Program-made: the position numbers and the translations under genes | Assembly: GCA_963712065.1 (NCBI GenBank) | Contig: CAVQGM010000002.1 | Location: forward strand, 1,426,001 to 1,490,000 | Direction: 5' to 3' | Source: CAVQGM01 sp963712065 | GTDB lineage: Bacteria; Actinomycetota; Acidimicrobiia; Acidimicrobiales; Acidimicrobilacustridaceae | Length of the DNA stretch: 64,000 nucleotides | Shown: piece after piece, positions 8,516 to 16,505 of the stretch | Position numbering within the stretch: position 1 is the first letter of the stretch | Layout: each line of letters starts with the position of its first letter | Notes under the pieces: generated by a model | What the model was told of the DNA's origin: nothing | Databases searched by the model: none | Seen by the model: only the letters and a program-made list of their open reading frames with translations

Positions 8516-9526
8516 GTGCCAGGCAACGACGCTGCTCCTCCGTCGCCGACCGGCCCCGCCGCCGAGCCCCTGCGTTGGCCCGGGTCCCGGGTGCTGGTGA
8601 CCGGCGGATCCGGGTTCCTCGGGCGGGCCGTGGTCGACCGCCTGGCCACCCGTTCGCCGAAGGAGGTCGTGACCCCGTCGTCGGCCGACTACGACCTGCG
8701 CCACGAAGACGCCGTCCACGCCCTGTTCGCCGACGTCGAGCCCGACCTCGTCATCCACCTGGCGGCGAGGGTGGGCGGCATCGGCGCCAACATGGCCCGG
8801 CCCGCCGACCTCTACCTCGACAACCTGCTGATGGGCACCTACGTGCTCGACGAGGCCCGCCGGCGGGGCACCCCCAAGACGGTGATGATCGGCACGATCT
8901 GCTCCTACCCGAAGTTCACGCCCGTGCCCTTCGGCGAGGACTCGTTGTGGCAGGGCTACCCCGAGGAGACCAACGCCCCGTACGGCATCGCCAAGCTGGC
9001 CCAGCTCGTGCAGCTCCAGGCCAACCGGGCGCAGTACGGGCAGCGGGCCATCTACCTGATGCCGACGAACCTCTACGGGCCGCGCGACAAGTTCAACCCG
9101 AAGGTGTCGCACGTGATCCCGGCGCTCATCAAGAAGGCGGTCGACGCCGAGGAGTCGGGCGCGCCGTTCATCGAGGTGTGGGGCACCGGCTCGGCGAGCC
9201 GCGAGTTCCTCTACGTCGACGACGCCGCCGAGGGCATCCTGCTCGCCGCCGAGCACTACGACGGCGGCGACCCGGTGAACCTGGGCGCCAACCAGGAGCT
9301 CGCCATCCGCGACCTCGTCACGATCATCGTCGACCTGGTCGGCTACGACGGCGAGGTGCGGTGGGACACGACCAAGCCCGACGGCCAGCCCCGTCGCGGA
9401 GTCGACGCCAGCCGGGCCGAGAAGCTGTTCGGCTTCCGGGCCACCACGTCGTTCGAGGACGGGCTGGCCCGCACCCTCGACTGGTACCTCACCCACCGCG
9501 ACGAGGCCGAGGCCCGCGACCACTGA
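8516..9526 (+). CDS. fcl: GDP-L-fucose synthase
   Basis: 336 residues, intact. Epimerase/reductase that turns GDP-4-keto-6-deoxymannose into GDP-L-fucose with NADPH, completing the pathway opened by gmd at the left edge. After a Pro-rich leader of about 23 residues comes VLVTGGSGFLGRAVVDRL, the family-specific VGGIGANMARPADLYLDNL, IGTICSYPKFTPVPFGED (catalytic Cys region), the active-site Tyr-x3-Lys in NAPYGIAKL, LMPTNLYGPRDKFNPKVSHV and the GDP-binding/His region EVWGTGSASREFLYVDD. GTG 8516 is the likely start because of the TAGTCT element just upstream. The gene is convergent with uxs, 21 bp away. Confidence 0.95.
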   Translation: MPGNDAAPPSPTGPAAEPLRWPGSRVLVTGGSGFLGRAVVDRLATRSPKEVVTPSSADYDLRHEDAVHALFADVEPDLVIHLAARVGGIGANMARPADLYLDNLLMGTYVLDEARRRGTPKTVMIGTICSYPKFTPVPFGEDSLWQGYPEETNAPYGIAKLAQLVQLQANRAQYGQRAIYLMPTNLYGPRDKFNPKVSHVIPALIKKAVDAEESGAPFIEVWGTGSASREFLYVDDAAEGILLAAEHYDGGDPVNLGANQELAIRDLVTIIVDLVGYDGEVRWDTTKPDGQPRRGVDASRAEKLFGFRATTSFEDGLARTLDWYLTHRDEAEARDH

Positions 9527-9547
9527 CGGCTGGGCGCCGACCGTGGG

Positions 9548-10495
9548 TCAGCTCGGCCGGCTCGCCAGGTGGTCGCGGAAGTAGGCGGCGGTGCGGTCGA
9601 GACCGACGCGCAGGTCGATCCGCGGCTCCCAGCCCAGGCGCTGCCGGGCCAGGGTGATGTCGGGCTGTCGCTGCTGCGGGTCGTCGACGGGCAGGGGCTC
9701 GTACACCACCGGCGAGCTCGACCCGGTGACCTCGAGCACCAGCTCGGCCAGCTCGAGCATGGTGAACTCGCCCGGGTTGCCGATGTTGATGGGCCCGGTC
9801 TCGCCCGAGTCGAGCAGGGCGACGAGGCCCCGGACCTCGTCCTCCACGAAGCAGAACGAGCGGGTCTGGGTGCCGTCGCCGTAGATCGTGAGCGGCTTCC
9901 CCTCGAGGCCCTGGACGAGGAAGTTGGACACCACCCGGCCGTCGTTGGCCCGCATGCGGGGGCCGTAGGTGTTGAAGATGCGCACGATGCCGACGTCGAG
10001 GCCGTGGGCCCGGTGGTACGCCATGGTGATGGCCTCGGCGAAGCGCTTGGCCTCGTCGTAGACGCCCCTCGGGCCGATGGGGTTGACGTTGCCCCAGTAG
10101 GTCTCGTCCTGGGGGTGCACCAGCGGGTCGCCGTACACCTCGCTGGTGGACGCCAGCACGAAGCGGGCGCCCTTGGCCATGGCCAGCCCGAGCGAGTTGT
10201 GGGTGCCGAGGCTGCCGACCTTGAGGGTCTGGATCGGCATCTGGAGGTAGTCGACGGGCGACGCCGGGCTGGCGAAGTGCATCACCGCGTCGACCGGGCC
10301 GTCGACGGAGATGAAGGTGGAGACGTCGTGGTGCACGAAGGTGAACCGCGGGTGGCCGTCGAGGTGGGCGACGTTGGACAGGCTGCCGGTGATCAGGTTG
10401 TCGACGGCGACGACCTCGTCGCCGCGGTCGACCAGGACGTCGGTGATGTGCGAGCCGAGGAAGCCCGCGCCCCCGGTGATCACGACCCTCGCCAT
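9548..10495 (-). CDS. uxs: UDP-glucuronate decarboxylase (UDP-xylose synthase)
   Basis: 315 residues, intact SDR enzyme that decarboxylates UDP-glucuronic acid to UDP-xylose using bound NAD+. Motifs: VVITGGAGFLGSHITDVL, the family-typical HFASPASPVDYLQMPIQTLK, LASTSEVYGDPLVHPQ, the YxxxK pair in GVYDEAKRFAEA, FNTYGPRMRANDGRVVSNF, TIYGDGTQTRSFCFVED and NIGNPGEFTMLELAE, all characteristic of UXS. ATG 10493-10495 overlaps the ugd stop (ATGA), so product and substrate enzymes are coupled. This gives the organism UDP-xylose for its surface glycan. Confidence 0.94.
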   Translation of the reverse strand: MARVVITGGAGFLGSHITDVLVDRGDEVVAVDNLITGSLSNVAHLDGHPRFTFVHHDVSTFISVDGPVDAVMHFASPASPVDYLQMPIQTLKVGSLGTHNSLGLAMAKGARFVLASTSEVYGDPLVHPQDETYWGNVNPIGPRGVYDEAKRFAEAITMAYHRAHGLDVGIVRIFNTYGPRMRANDGRVVSNFLVQGLEGKPLTIYGDGTQTRSFCFVEDEVRGLVALLDSGETGPINIGNPGEFTMLELAELVLEVTGSSSPVVYEPLPVDDPQQRQPDITLARQRLGWEPRIDLRVGLDRTAAYFRDHLASRPS

Positions 10496-11778
10496 CAGGC
10501 GCGGCCGATGCCCTCGTAGGCGAAGCCCCGCCGGACCAGCGCCGTGCGGTCGAGCAGGTTGCGGCCGTCGACGACCCGCAGCTGCGCCATCGACTCGGCG
10601 ACCTTGTCGAGGTCGAGCCACTTGAACTCGTCCCACTCGGTGAGCACGGCCAGCACGTCGGCGCCGGCGCAGGCGGCGTAGGGATCGGCGACGACGGTGA
10701 CGTCGGGGTGGCTGTCGAGCGGCGCGTCCACGGTGGGGTCGTAGGCCTGCACCGAGGCACCCCGGGCCAGGAGCCGGCCGATGATCTCGAGCGACGGCGA
10801 GTCGCGGCGGTCGTCGGTGTTGGCCTTGAACGTGAGCCCCCACACGCCGATGGTGCGGCCCGCCAGCGAGCCACCCGCCATGGCCTCGATCTTCTCGGCG
10901 ACGCGGGTGAACTGCTCGTCGTTCACGGTGATGACGCCGTCGAGCAGGTCGAAGTGGTAGCCGGCCGTGTGGGCGATGTAGAGCAGGGCCCTCGAGTCCT
11001 TGGGGAAGCAGCTGCCGCCCCACCCGGGGCCGGGCTTGAGGAACTCGTGGCCGATGCGCTTGTCGTAGCCCATGCCGAGCACGACGTCGTTCACGTCGGC
11101 GCCGACCGCCTCGCAGAGCGCGGCGACGGCGTTGACGAACGAGAGCTTGGTGGCGAGGAAGGCGTTGCTGGCGTACTTGATGGTCTCGGCCGAGGCCGGG
11201 TCGGTGACCATGAGCGGCGCGGGCACGCCGATGTAGAGCGACGCCACGCGGATCGCCGCGCTCTGGTCGTCGGAGCCGATGACGACCCGGTCGGGCTGGA
11301 GGAAGTCGGCGACCGCGGACCCCTCCCGGAGGAACTCGGGGTTGGACACGACGTACACGTCGCTGCGCTCGAGGGCGGCCTCGACCAGTCGGGTGGAGCC
11401 GACCGGGACGGTCGACTTGTTGATGACGATCGACTCGGGCGCGAGGTGCGGCGCGATCTCCCGGGCGGCGGCCTCGATGTAGCTCAGGTCGGCGGAGCCG
11501 TCGGGGCCCTGCGGCGTGGGGACGCACAGGTAGACGAACTCGGCGTCGGCCACCGCGCCGGCGGCGCCGAGCACGAAGCGCAGCCGCCCCGACTGCAGGC
11601 CTTCGCGCACGATCTCGTCGAGGCCGGCCTCGAGGATCGGGATCTCGCCCCGCTGGAGGCGGTCGACCTTCTCGGGCACCACGTCGGCGCACACGACGTC
11701 GTGGCCGAGGTGGGCGAAGCACGCGGCGGTGGTGAGGCCGACGTAGCCGGCGCCGATGATGGCGATGCTGCTTGCCAT
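10495..11778 (-). CDS. ugd: UDP-glucose 6-dehydrogenase
   Basis: 427 residues, intact. Oxidises UDP-glucose twice with NAD+ to UDP-glucuronate. Rossmann start SIAIIGAGYVGLTTAACFAH, VPTPQGPDGSADLSYI, INKSTVPVGSTRLVE, VVSNPEFLREGSAV, KYASNAFLATKLSFVNAVA, the catalytic Cys in GPGWGGSCFPKDS and WGLTFKANTDDRRDSPS are all present. ATG 11778 is preferred over an upstream in-frame start because GAGGAGG lies about 8 nt before it; a TACGAT -10 at 11819-11824 gives a leader of about 35-40 nt. It supplies UDP-GlcA to uxs, which overlaps it, and possibly to the AsnB-like amidotransferase at 48.9 kb. Confidence 0.95.
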   Translation of the reverse strand: MASSIAIIGAGYVGLTTAACFAHLGHDVVCADVVPEKVDRLQRGEIPILEAGLDEIVREGLQSGRLRFVLGAAGAVADAEFVYLCVPTPQGPDGSADLSYIEAAAREIAPHLAPESIVINKSTVPVGSTRLVEAALERSDVYVVSNPEFLREGSAVADFLQPDRVVIGSDDQSAAIRVASLYIGVPAPLMVTDPASAETIKYASNAFLATKLSFVNAVAALCEAVGADVNDVVLGMGYDKRIGHEFLKPGPGWGGSCFPKDSRALLYIAHTAGYHFDLLDGVITVNDEQFTRVAEKIEAMAGGSLAGRTIGVWGLTFKANTDDRRDSPSLEIIGRLLARGASVQAYDPTVDAPLDSHPDVTVVADPYAACAGADVLAVLTEWDEFKWLDLDKVAESMAQLRVVDGRNLLDRTALVRRGFAYEGIGRA

Positions 11779-11818
11779 GACCTGGTCCTCCTCGAGGGCC
11801 CGCACAAGACCGGGTGGC

Positions 11819-11824
11819 ATCGTA
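11819..11824 (-). promoter_or_regulatory. -10 element TACGAT upstream of ugd-uxs
   Basis: TACGAT on the minus strand, 40 nt before ATG 11778. Unlike most promoters here it leaves a leader carrying a good Shine-Dalgarno (GAGGAGG). Confidence 0.35.
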
Positions 11825-11854
11825 GCCACTCTCGGTGAGCAGGCGGTCCATGGC

Positions 11855-13372
11855 TCAGCCGCAGGTGATGCCCTCGGGCGTGGTGGGCACGTCCCCGACG
11901 AGCGTGGTGGTGGTGCCGCCCCCCTCGTCGGTGCCGGGGGTCGCGGCCTCGACCGCCGTGGTGGTGGTCGAGCCGAGGAAGGCCTGGAAGTCGTCGAGCG
12001 ACCGGGGCTGGGTGCGGATGGCGGTGAAGTCCTGGCCGGTCACCAGCACCACGTCGGCCTCGTCGGCGAGGCTCGGGTCCTCTTCGAACTCGGGGGTGCC
12101 GTCGACGAAGCGGGCGACGTGGGCGGCGGCGAGCTCCTGGCCGGGGGCGTAGCGGATGACGGTGGTCGGGTAGGCGAAGTCGGACGCGTCGCTGCTGCCC
12201 ACCGGCACGAACCCGGCCGACGCGAGCGCGTCCAGCGCGGCCCGGCCCTGGCCGCTCGTGCCCGAGCCGTTGCGGACCTCGACCCGGGCGGTCGGGACGG
12301 CGTCGGCGCCGGTGTCGACCCCGCGGAACAGGTCGAAGATCGGTTGGGCCGCCTTCTCGTCGACGTAGACCACCGCGGCGCCGCCCGCCGTCGTGGCGTC
12401 GCGGCCGGGCACGGTGTAGATGTCGAGCTGGTCGGGGTCGAAGTCGCGGAACTGCATGCCCAGGTCGACGATCTGCTCGGTGGTGAGCGAGTTGTCGAGG
12501 GTGACCGACTGCTGGCCGACGCCGATGAGCTGGTTGAGGGTGAACGGGTTGCGGACGCCCTTGGCCACCGCCCGCTTCATCGACGCCCGGATGAAGGTCT
12601 GCTGGCGGCTGATCCGGCCGAAGTCGCTGCTCTCGTCGAAGCGCCAGCGGCCGTTCTCGTAGATCTGGAAGTAGCGGGACCGGGCGAAGGCCAGGGCCTG
12701 GTCGGGGTCGAGGGTGACGCAGCCGGGCTCTTCGACCAGCAGGCCGGTGTTCTCGTCCCGGGCCGGCCACGGGAAGTAGATGGGCACGCCGTCGATGGCC
12801 GACACCAGGTTCTTGAACCCGGCGAAGTCGACCTGCACGTAGTGGTTGATGGGGATGCCGAAGTTCTGCTGGATGGTCTGGATCAGCCGCTCGGGACCAC
12901 CGAGCGACAGCGCCGAGTTGATCTTGCCCTTCGACGAGGTGCCGGCGACGGGCACCCACAGGTCCCGCGGGAACGACAGCAGCGAGGCCCGCTCGGAACC
13001 GGGCTCGACCCGCAGCACCATGATCGTGTCGGTGTTCAGCGTGTCCTCGCGCCCGTAGAGGACGGGATCGCCCTGGTCGAGGCCGGTGCCGTTGTCGACG
13101 CCGACGAGGAGGAAGTTCTGGGCCTCCCCCGACGCCGGCTTGTCGTCGAGCACGCCCCCGATGTTGAGCCGGGGCACGTCGCTCACCTGGCGCTCGACGT
13201 AGGTGAGCCCGACGGCCGCACCGAGGCAGACCACCACGAGGATGCTGTTGAAGGTGATCAGCAGGCGCTGGCCCCACGTGCGGCGGGGCTTGCGGGCGCG
13301 CCGACGCGTCGCCGGGGCGGCGGCGGCGACGGGCTCGGGGCCCTCGGCGGCGGGGGGTCCGTCGTCAGGCAC
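11855..13372 (-). CDS. LytR-CpsA-Psr (LCP) family protein with LytR_C domain
   Basis: 505 residues, intact. LCP enzymes transfer lipid-linked glycopolymers (capsule, arabinogalactan, teichoic acid) to peptidoglycan outside the membrane. A basic Ala/Pro/Arg-rich cytoplasmic tail (1-33) precedes one membrane helix (about 37-58). LCP domain about 85-300: DTLNTDTIMVLRVEP (Asp for metal/pyrophosphate), LLSFPRDLWVPV with the Arg-Asp pair near 136, KINSALSLGGPE, DPDQALAFARSR and DFGRISRQQTFI. A LytR_C domain follows about 370-460 (ARVEVRNGSGTSGQGRAALD). The C-terminus is Thr-rich. GTG 13372 follows a TAACCT element by 9 nt. It is the probable final attachment enzyme for the glycan made by the surrounding genes. 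Confidence 0.93.
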   Translation of the reverse strand: MPDDGPPAAEGPEPVAAAAPATRRRARKPRRTWGQRLLITFNSILVVVCLGAAVGLTYVERQVSDVPRLNIGGVLDDKPASGEAQNFLLVGVDNGTGLDQGDPVLYGREDTLNTDTIMVLRVEPGSERASLLSFPRDLWVPVAGTSSKGKINSALSLGGPERLIQTIQQNFGIPINHYVQVDFAGFKNLVSAIDGVPIYFPWPARDENTGLLVEEPGCVTLDPDQALAFARSRYFQIYENGRWRFDESSDFGRISRQQTFIRASMKRAVAKGVRNPFTLNQLIGVGQQSVTLDNSLTTEQIVDLGMQFRDFDPDQLDIYTVPGRDATTAGGAAVVYVDEKAAQPIFDLFRGVDTGADAVPTARVEVRNGSGTSGQGRAALDALASAGFVPVGSSDASDFAYPTTVIRYAPGQELAAAHVARFVDGTPEFEEDPSLADEADVVLVTGQDFTAIRTQPRSLDDFQAFLGSTTTTAVEAATPGTDEGGGTTTTLVGDVPTTPEGITCG

Positions 13373-13381
13373 AGCCAGGCG

Positions 13382-13387
13382 AGGTTA
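13382..13387 (-). promoter_or_regulatory. -10 element TAACCT for leaderless LCP gene
   Basis: TAACCT on the minus strand ends 9 nt before GTG 13372; no Shine-Dalgarno is visible between. Confidence 0.45.
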
Positions 13388-13416
13388 CTGCCCCCGGTGG
13401 CCGGTTCTCGGTCAGG

Positions 13417-14634
13417 TCAGCTCACCGGGAGGCCCAGGCCACGGGCGATGATCAGCCGCTGGATCTCGCTCGTGCCCTCGCCGATCTCGAGCACCTTGGC
13501 GTCGCGGTAGTGCCGGCTCACGGGCGTCTCGTCCATGAAGCCGGAGCCGCCGAAGATCTGGGTGGCCTCCCGGGTGGCGGTGACCGCCGCCTCGGTCGTG
13601 TAGAGCTTGGCGATCGAGGCCTCGCGGGTGAACGGGCGGCCGGCGTCGCGCAGGGCGGCCGCCTTGTAGGTGAGGGCCCGGGCCGCGTCGGCCATCACCG
13701 CCAGGTCGGCCACCTTGAACGCCACGGCCTGGTTGGCGCCGATGGCGCGCCCGAAGGCGATCCGCTCGGTGGCGTAGCGGCGGGCCTCGCCGAGGCATCC
13801 CTCGATGACGCCGAGGGCCATGGCGGCGATGGCCACGCGGCCCTCGTCGAGGATGGCGAGGAAGTTGGCGAAGCCCCGCCCCCGCTCGCCGAGGAGATGG
13901 TCAGCCGGCACACGACATCCGGAGAACGCCAGGCCGTGGGTGTCCGACGCGTGCCAGCCCATCTTCCGGTACGCCGGCTGGACCTCGAAGCCGGGCGTGC
14001 CCGAGGGCACGACGATGCAGGAGATCTCGGCGGTCCCCGCCCCTCGCGCTCCCCGCCGTCCCCGGTGCCGGTGCCGCGGCGGTGCCTGTTCGGCAGTGCG
14101 CGTGCCTGTTCGGGCAGTGATGGTGACGATGGAGGTGATCGGCGTGCCGGAGTTGGTGATGAACGCCTTGTCCCCGTCGACGACCCACTCCCCGGCCGCC
14201 TCGTCGAGGACGGCCCGGGTCCGGGTGCCGCCGGCGTCGCTGCCGGCATCGGGCTCGGTGAGCCCGAACCCGCCGAGGGCCCGACCGGCGCACAGGTCGG
14301 GCAGCCAGCGCTGGCGCTGCTCCTCGGTGCCGAACCGGAAGATCGGGTTGGCGCCGAGCCCGACGCCGGCCTCGAGGGTGATGGCCATCGACTGGTCGAC
14401 GCGGGCCAGCTCCTCGATGGCGATGCACAGGGTGGTGAGGTCGGCCCCGCCCCCGCCGTAGCGCTCCGGGAACGGCAGGCCGAACAGGCCGAGCTCGCCC
14501 ATGGCGAGGACGGTGTCGACGGGGAAGTGGTGGTCGCGGTCCCACGCCTCGGCGTGGGGGGCGATCTCCGCCTCGGCGAAGTCGCGCACCACCTTGCGCA
14601 ACGCCTCCTGCTCGGCGGTCGGGTCGAAGTCCAT
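13417..14634 (-). CDS. Acyl-CoA dehydrogenase with an Arg-rich in-frame insertion
   Basis: About 405 residues, flavin-dependent acyl-CoA dehydrogenase. Motifs: LGLFGLPFPERYGGGGADL, FGLTEPDAGSDAGGTRTRA (FAD/substrate loop), AFITNSGTPITSIVTITAR, GFEVQPAYRKMGWHASDTHG, ANQAVAFKVADLAVM and the C-terminal IFGGSGFMDETPVSRHYRD with EIGEGTSEIQRLIIARGLG. The catalytic Glu is expected in that last block (EGTSE). Between residues about 176 and 203 is a linker rich in Arg/His/Gly with no family counterpart; its DNA (about 14028-14109) contains a 17/18-bp direct repeat. ATG 14634 or the adjacent GTG 14637 begins the protein; TACGAT at 14644-14649 indicates a leaderless transcript divergent from pabB. Confidence 0.92.
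   Translation of the reverse strand: MDFDPTAEQEALRKVVRDFAEAEIAPHAEAWDRDHHFPVDTVLAMGELGLFGLPFPERYGGGGADLTTLCIAIEELARVDQSMAITLEAGVGLGANPIFRFGTEEQRQRWLPDLCAGRALGGFGLTEPDAGSDAGGTRTRAVLDEAAGEWVVDGDKAFITNSGTPITSIVTITARTGTRTAEQAPPRHRHRGRRGARGAGTAEISCIVVPSGTPGFEVQPAYRKMGWHASDTHGLAFSGCRVPADHLLGERGRGFANFLAILDEGRVAIAAMALGVIEGCLGEARRYATERIAFGRAIGANQAVAFKVADLAVMADAARALTYKAAALRDAGRPFTREASIAKLYTTEAAVTATREATQIFGGSGFMDETPVSRHYRDAKVLEIGEGTSEIQRLIIARGLGLPVS
14082..14119. repeat. Pair of 17/18-bp direct repeats inside the acyl-CoA dehydrogenase
   Basis: GTGCCTGTTCGGCAGTG at 14082-14098 recurs as GTGCCTGTTCGGGCAGTG at 14102-14119. The copies differ by one base and lie in the extra Arg-rich linker of the enzyme. 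This looks like a small repetitive element carried in frame. Confidence 0.7.
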
Positions 14635-14643
14635 CACCCACCG

Positions 14644-14653
14644 ATCGTAGGCT
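14644..14653. promoter_or_regulatory. Symmetric overlapping -10 elements between acyl-CoA dehydrogenase and pabB
   Basis: TACGAT on the minus strand (14649 to 14644) and TAGGCT on the plus strand (14648-14653) share the TA at 14648-14649. The first ends 9 nt before ATG 14634, the second 7 nt before ATG 14661. Both would give leaderless transcripts. Confidence 0.5.
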
Positions 14654-14660
14654 CGGGCCG

Positions 14661-15719
14661 ATGAGGCCGCGGCAGGCAGGCGACGCGTTGGCCGTCGTCG
14701 GCGACCGCCTGGCCACCGACCTCGTCGACGTCACCACCGACCTGGCCGCGCTCGACGGCGAGGGGTTCTGGGCGGTCGTGCTCCCGTTCCGGGGACCCCC
14801 CGTGTGCGCCCGCTTCGCCCGGGTGCGCCCGGCTCGCCCCTGGCCGGGGCGGCCCTGGACCGGTCCGGCCCCCGATGCCTGGCGTTCGAGCCTCGACCGG
14901 GCCGGGTTCGAGGCCGGGGTCGGCTCGATCCGCGACGCCATCGCCGCCGGCGACGTCTACCAGGTGAACCTCACCCGCCGGCTGTCGGCCCCGCTGCCGC
15001 CGGGCGCCGAGCTCGCCGCCCTCGGCGCCGCCCTCGCCGTCGGCAACCCGGCGCCGTTCAGCGCCGTCGTGCACCTCCCCGGCCAGGGCGTCGACGTGGC
15101 CTCGGCGTCCCCGGAGCGCTTCGTCGCCCGCCAGGGCCGACGGGTGCGCTCGTCGCCCATCAAGGGCACGGCCCCGACGCCCGACGGGCTGACGGCCAAG
15201 GACCGGGCCGAGAACGTCATGATCGTCGACCTCGTGCGCAACGACCTCGGACGGGTGTGCGAGTTCGGCTCGGTGCGGGTGCCGGCGCTGCTCGCCCTCG
15301 AGCACCACCCCGGCCTCGTCCACCTGGTGAGCACCGTCGAGGGCACGCTGCGCCCCGGGTGCGGCTGGCCCGAGCTGGTCGAGGCGACCTTCCCCCCGGG
15401 CTCGGTCACGGGGGCACCGAAGCTGGCCGCCATCGCCCACCTCGAGCGGCTCGAGCCGGTCGACCGGGGCGTCTACTGCGGGGCCGTCGGCTGGGTCGAC
15501 GCCGACCGCACCGCCGGTGAGCTCAACGTGGCCATCCGCACCTTCTGGGCCGAGGACGGCGAGCTGCACCTCGGCACCGGCGGCGGCATCACCTACGACT
15601 CGGACCCGGCCGCCGAGTGGGCCGAGACCGAGCTCAAGGCCCGCCGGCTCCTGCGGGTGGCGTCGGGGGAGCCGGTGTCGACGTGGGCCCGCCAGGCCCC
15701 GATGCCGGGCTCATCGTGA
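14661..15719 (+). CDS. pabB: Aminodeoxychorismate synthase component I (PabB-like)
   Basis: 352 residues. Chorismate-binding enzyme that aminates chorismate to 4-amino-4-deoxychorismate for folate. Motifs: AIAAGDVYQVNLTRRLSAP, SASPERFVARQGRRV, SSPIKGTAP (the PIKGT motif; its Lys distinguishes PabB chemistry), DRAENVMIVDLVRNDLGRV, FPPGSVTGAPKLAAI and GVYCGAVGWVD, then GTGGGITYDSDPAAEWAET. The N-terminal lid domain is short, as in many actinobacterial PabB proteins. pabC lies downstream at 16506, separated only by an opposite-strand gene, which supports PabB over anthranilate synthase. The last 86 bp overlap the 3' end of the convergent SRPBCC gene. Confidence 0.9.
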   Translation: MRPRQAGDALAVVGDRLATDLVDVTTDLAALDGEGFWAVVLPFRGPPVCARFARVRPARPWPGRPWTGPAPDAWRSSLDRAGFEAGVGSIRDAIAAGDVYQVNLTRRLSAPLPPGAELAALGAALAVGNPAPFSAVVHLPGQGVDVASASPERFVARQGRRVRSSPIKGTAPTPDGLTAKDRAENVMIVDLVRNDLGRVCEFGSVRVPALLALEHHPGLVHLVSTVEGTLRPGCGWPELVEATFPPGSVTGAPKLAAIAHLERLEPVDRGVYCGAVGWVDADRTAGELNVAIRTFWAEDGELHLGTGGGITYDSDPAAEWAETELKARRLLRVASGEPVSTWARQAPMPGSS

Positions 15720-16437
15720 AGCCCGGCACCTCCTCGAGCTGCTCGGCGGTGAGCGGCCACACCGGCTGGTGGACGATCCGCTCGGCCCGATCGGCGATGC
15801 CGAGCAGCATCTTGCGCTCCATCACGAAGTGCACCGGTTCGAGCAGCCAGCGGTTGGTGAGGGCGCTGGCGATCCCGGGTGGGAACGACGACCGCCACCG
15901 CACGAGCAGCCGGCTGCGGCCGGCCCCGCCCGGGGCATCGTCCACCGGCCGCACCACGAACGCCCACGACACCCGCGGCCCGCCGTCGTCGTGCTCGTCC
16001 TCGGTCGGGATCCCGGCGAGCACGAGGGCCCGGGGCGGGTCCTTCAGCACGACGGTCGGTCCCATCGCACCCCGGTCGGCCGGGGTCAGCAGCACCTGGT
16101 CGCCGACCTCGAGCTCCCACTCGGGGTGGGGCCGGTCGGCGCTGTGGAAGCGCAACCCGAGCAGGTTCTCGAGCCAGTCGTAGCTGTAGAGCCCGCCGCG
16201 GTCCTGGCCGATCTGCACGAGCCAGGGCCACACGTCGTCGGGTGGGGCGGCGACGTCGATCGCCCTCGTCGACTGCGTCATCGGGTCGGCGACGATCTCG
16301 TCGCCGGGCAGCGGCCCGACCACCTCGCCGTCGCCGGCCCCCCACCGGATGATCCGGGGGCGCACGGCGACCAGGTAGCCGACCACGGCCGCCACCTCGG
16401 CGGCGCCGACGAGCAGCACGAACCGACGAGCCTTCAC
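15634..16437 (-). CDS. SRPBCC-fold protein with N-terminal membrane anchor
   Basis: 267 residues. An N-terminal hydrophobic helix (about 5-24, FVLLVGAAEVAAVVGYLVAV) is followed by a START/SRPBCC-like fold: QSTRAIDVAAPPDDVWPWLV is the typical beta1-alpha1 of the family, then QIGQDRGGLYSYDWLENLLG, EVGDQVLLTPADRGAMGP and LLEPVHFVMERKMLLGIA. Such proteins bind hydrophobic ligands; the ligand here is unknown. The C-terminal 28 residues are Pro/Gly/Ala-rich and are encoded antisense to the end of pabB. Start GTG 16437 has AGGA about 12 nt upstream. Confidence 0.8.
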   Translation of the reverse strand: MKARRFVLLVGAAEVAAVVGYLVAVRPRIIRWGAGDGEVVGPLPGDEIVADPMTQSTRAIDVAAPPDDVWPWLVQIGQDRGGLYSYDWLENLLGLRFHSADRPHPEWELEVGDQVLLTPADRGAMGPTVVLKDPPRALVLAGIPTEDEHDDGGPRVSWAFVVRPVDDAPGGAGRSRLLVRWRSSFPPGIASALTNRWLLEPVHFVMERKMLLGIADRAERIVHQPVWPLTAEQLEEVPGFTMSPASGPGGPTSTPAPPTPPAGAGGP

Positions 16438-16493
16438 GGCATCGAGCGTCCTCCCGCCGCGGGGCGATCGCCAGGGGCGAACGCCCTTCGTGC

Positions 16494-16499
16494 CACGAT
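16494..16499 (+). promoter_or_regulatory. Weak -10 element CACGAT for leaderless pabC
   Basis: CACGAT ends 6 nt before ATG 16506; it keeps the A at position 2 and T at position 6 that matter most in actinobacterial -10 elements. Confidence 0.3.
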
Positions 16500-16505
16500 C
16501 TGCCC

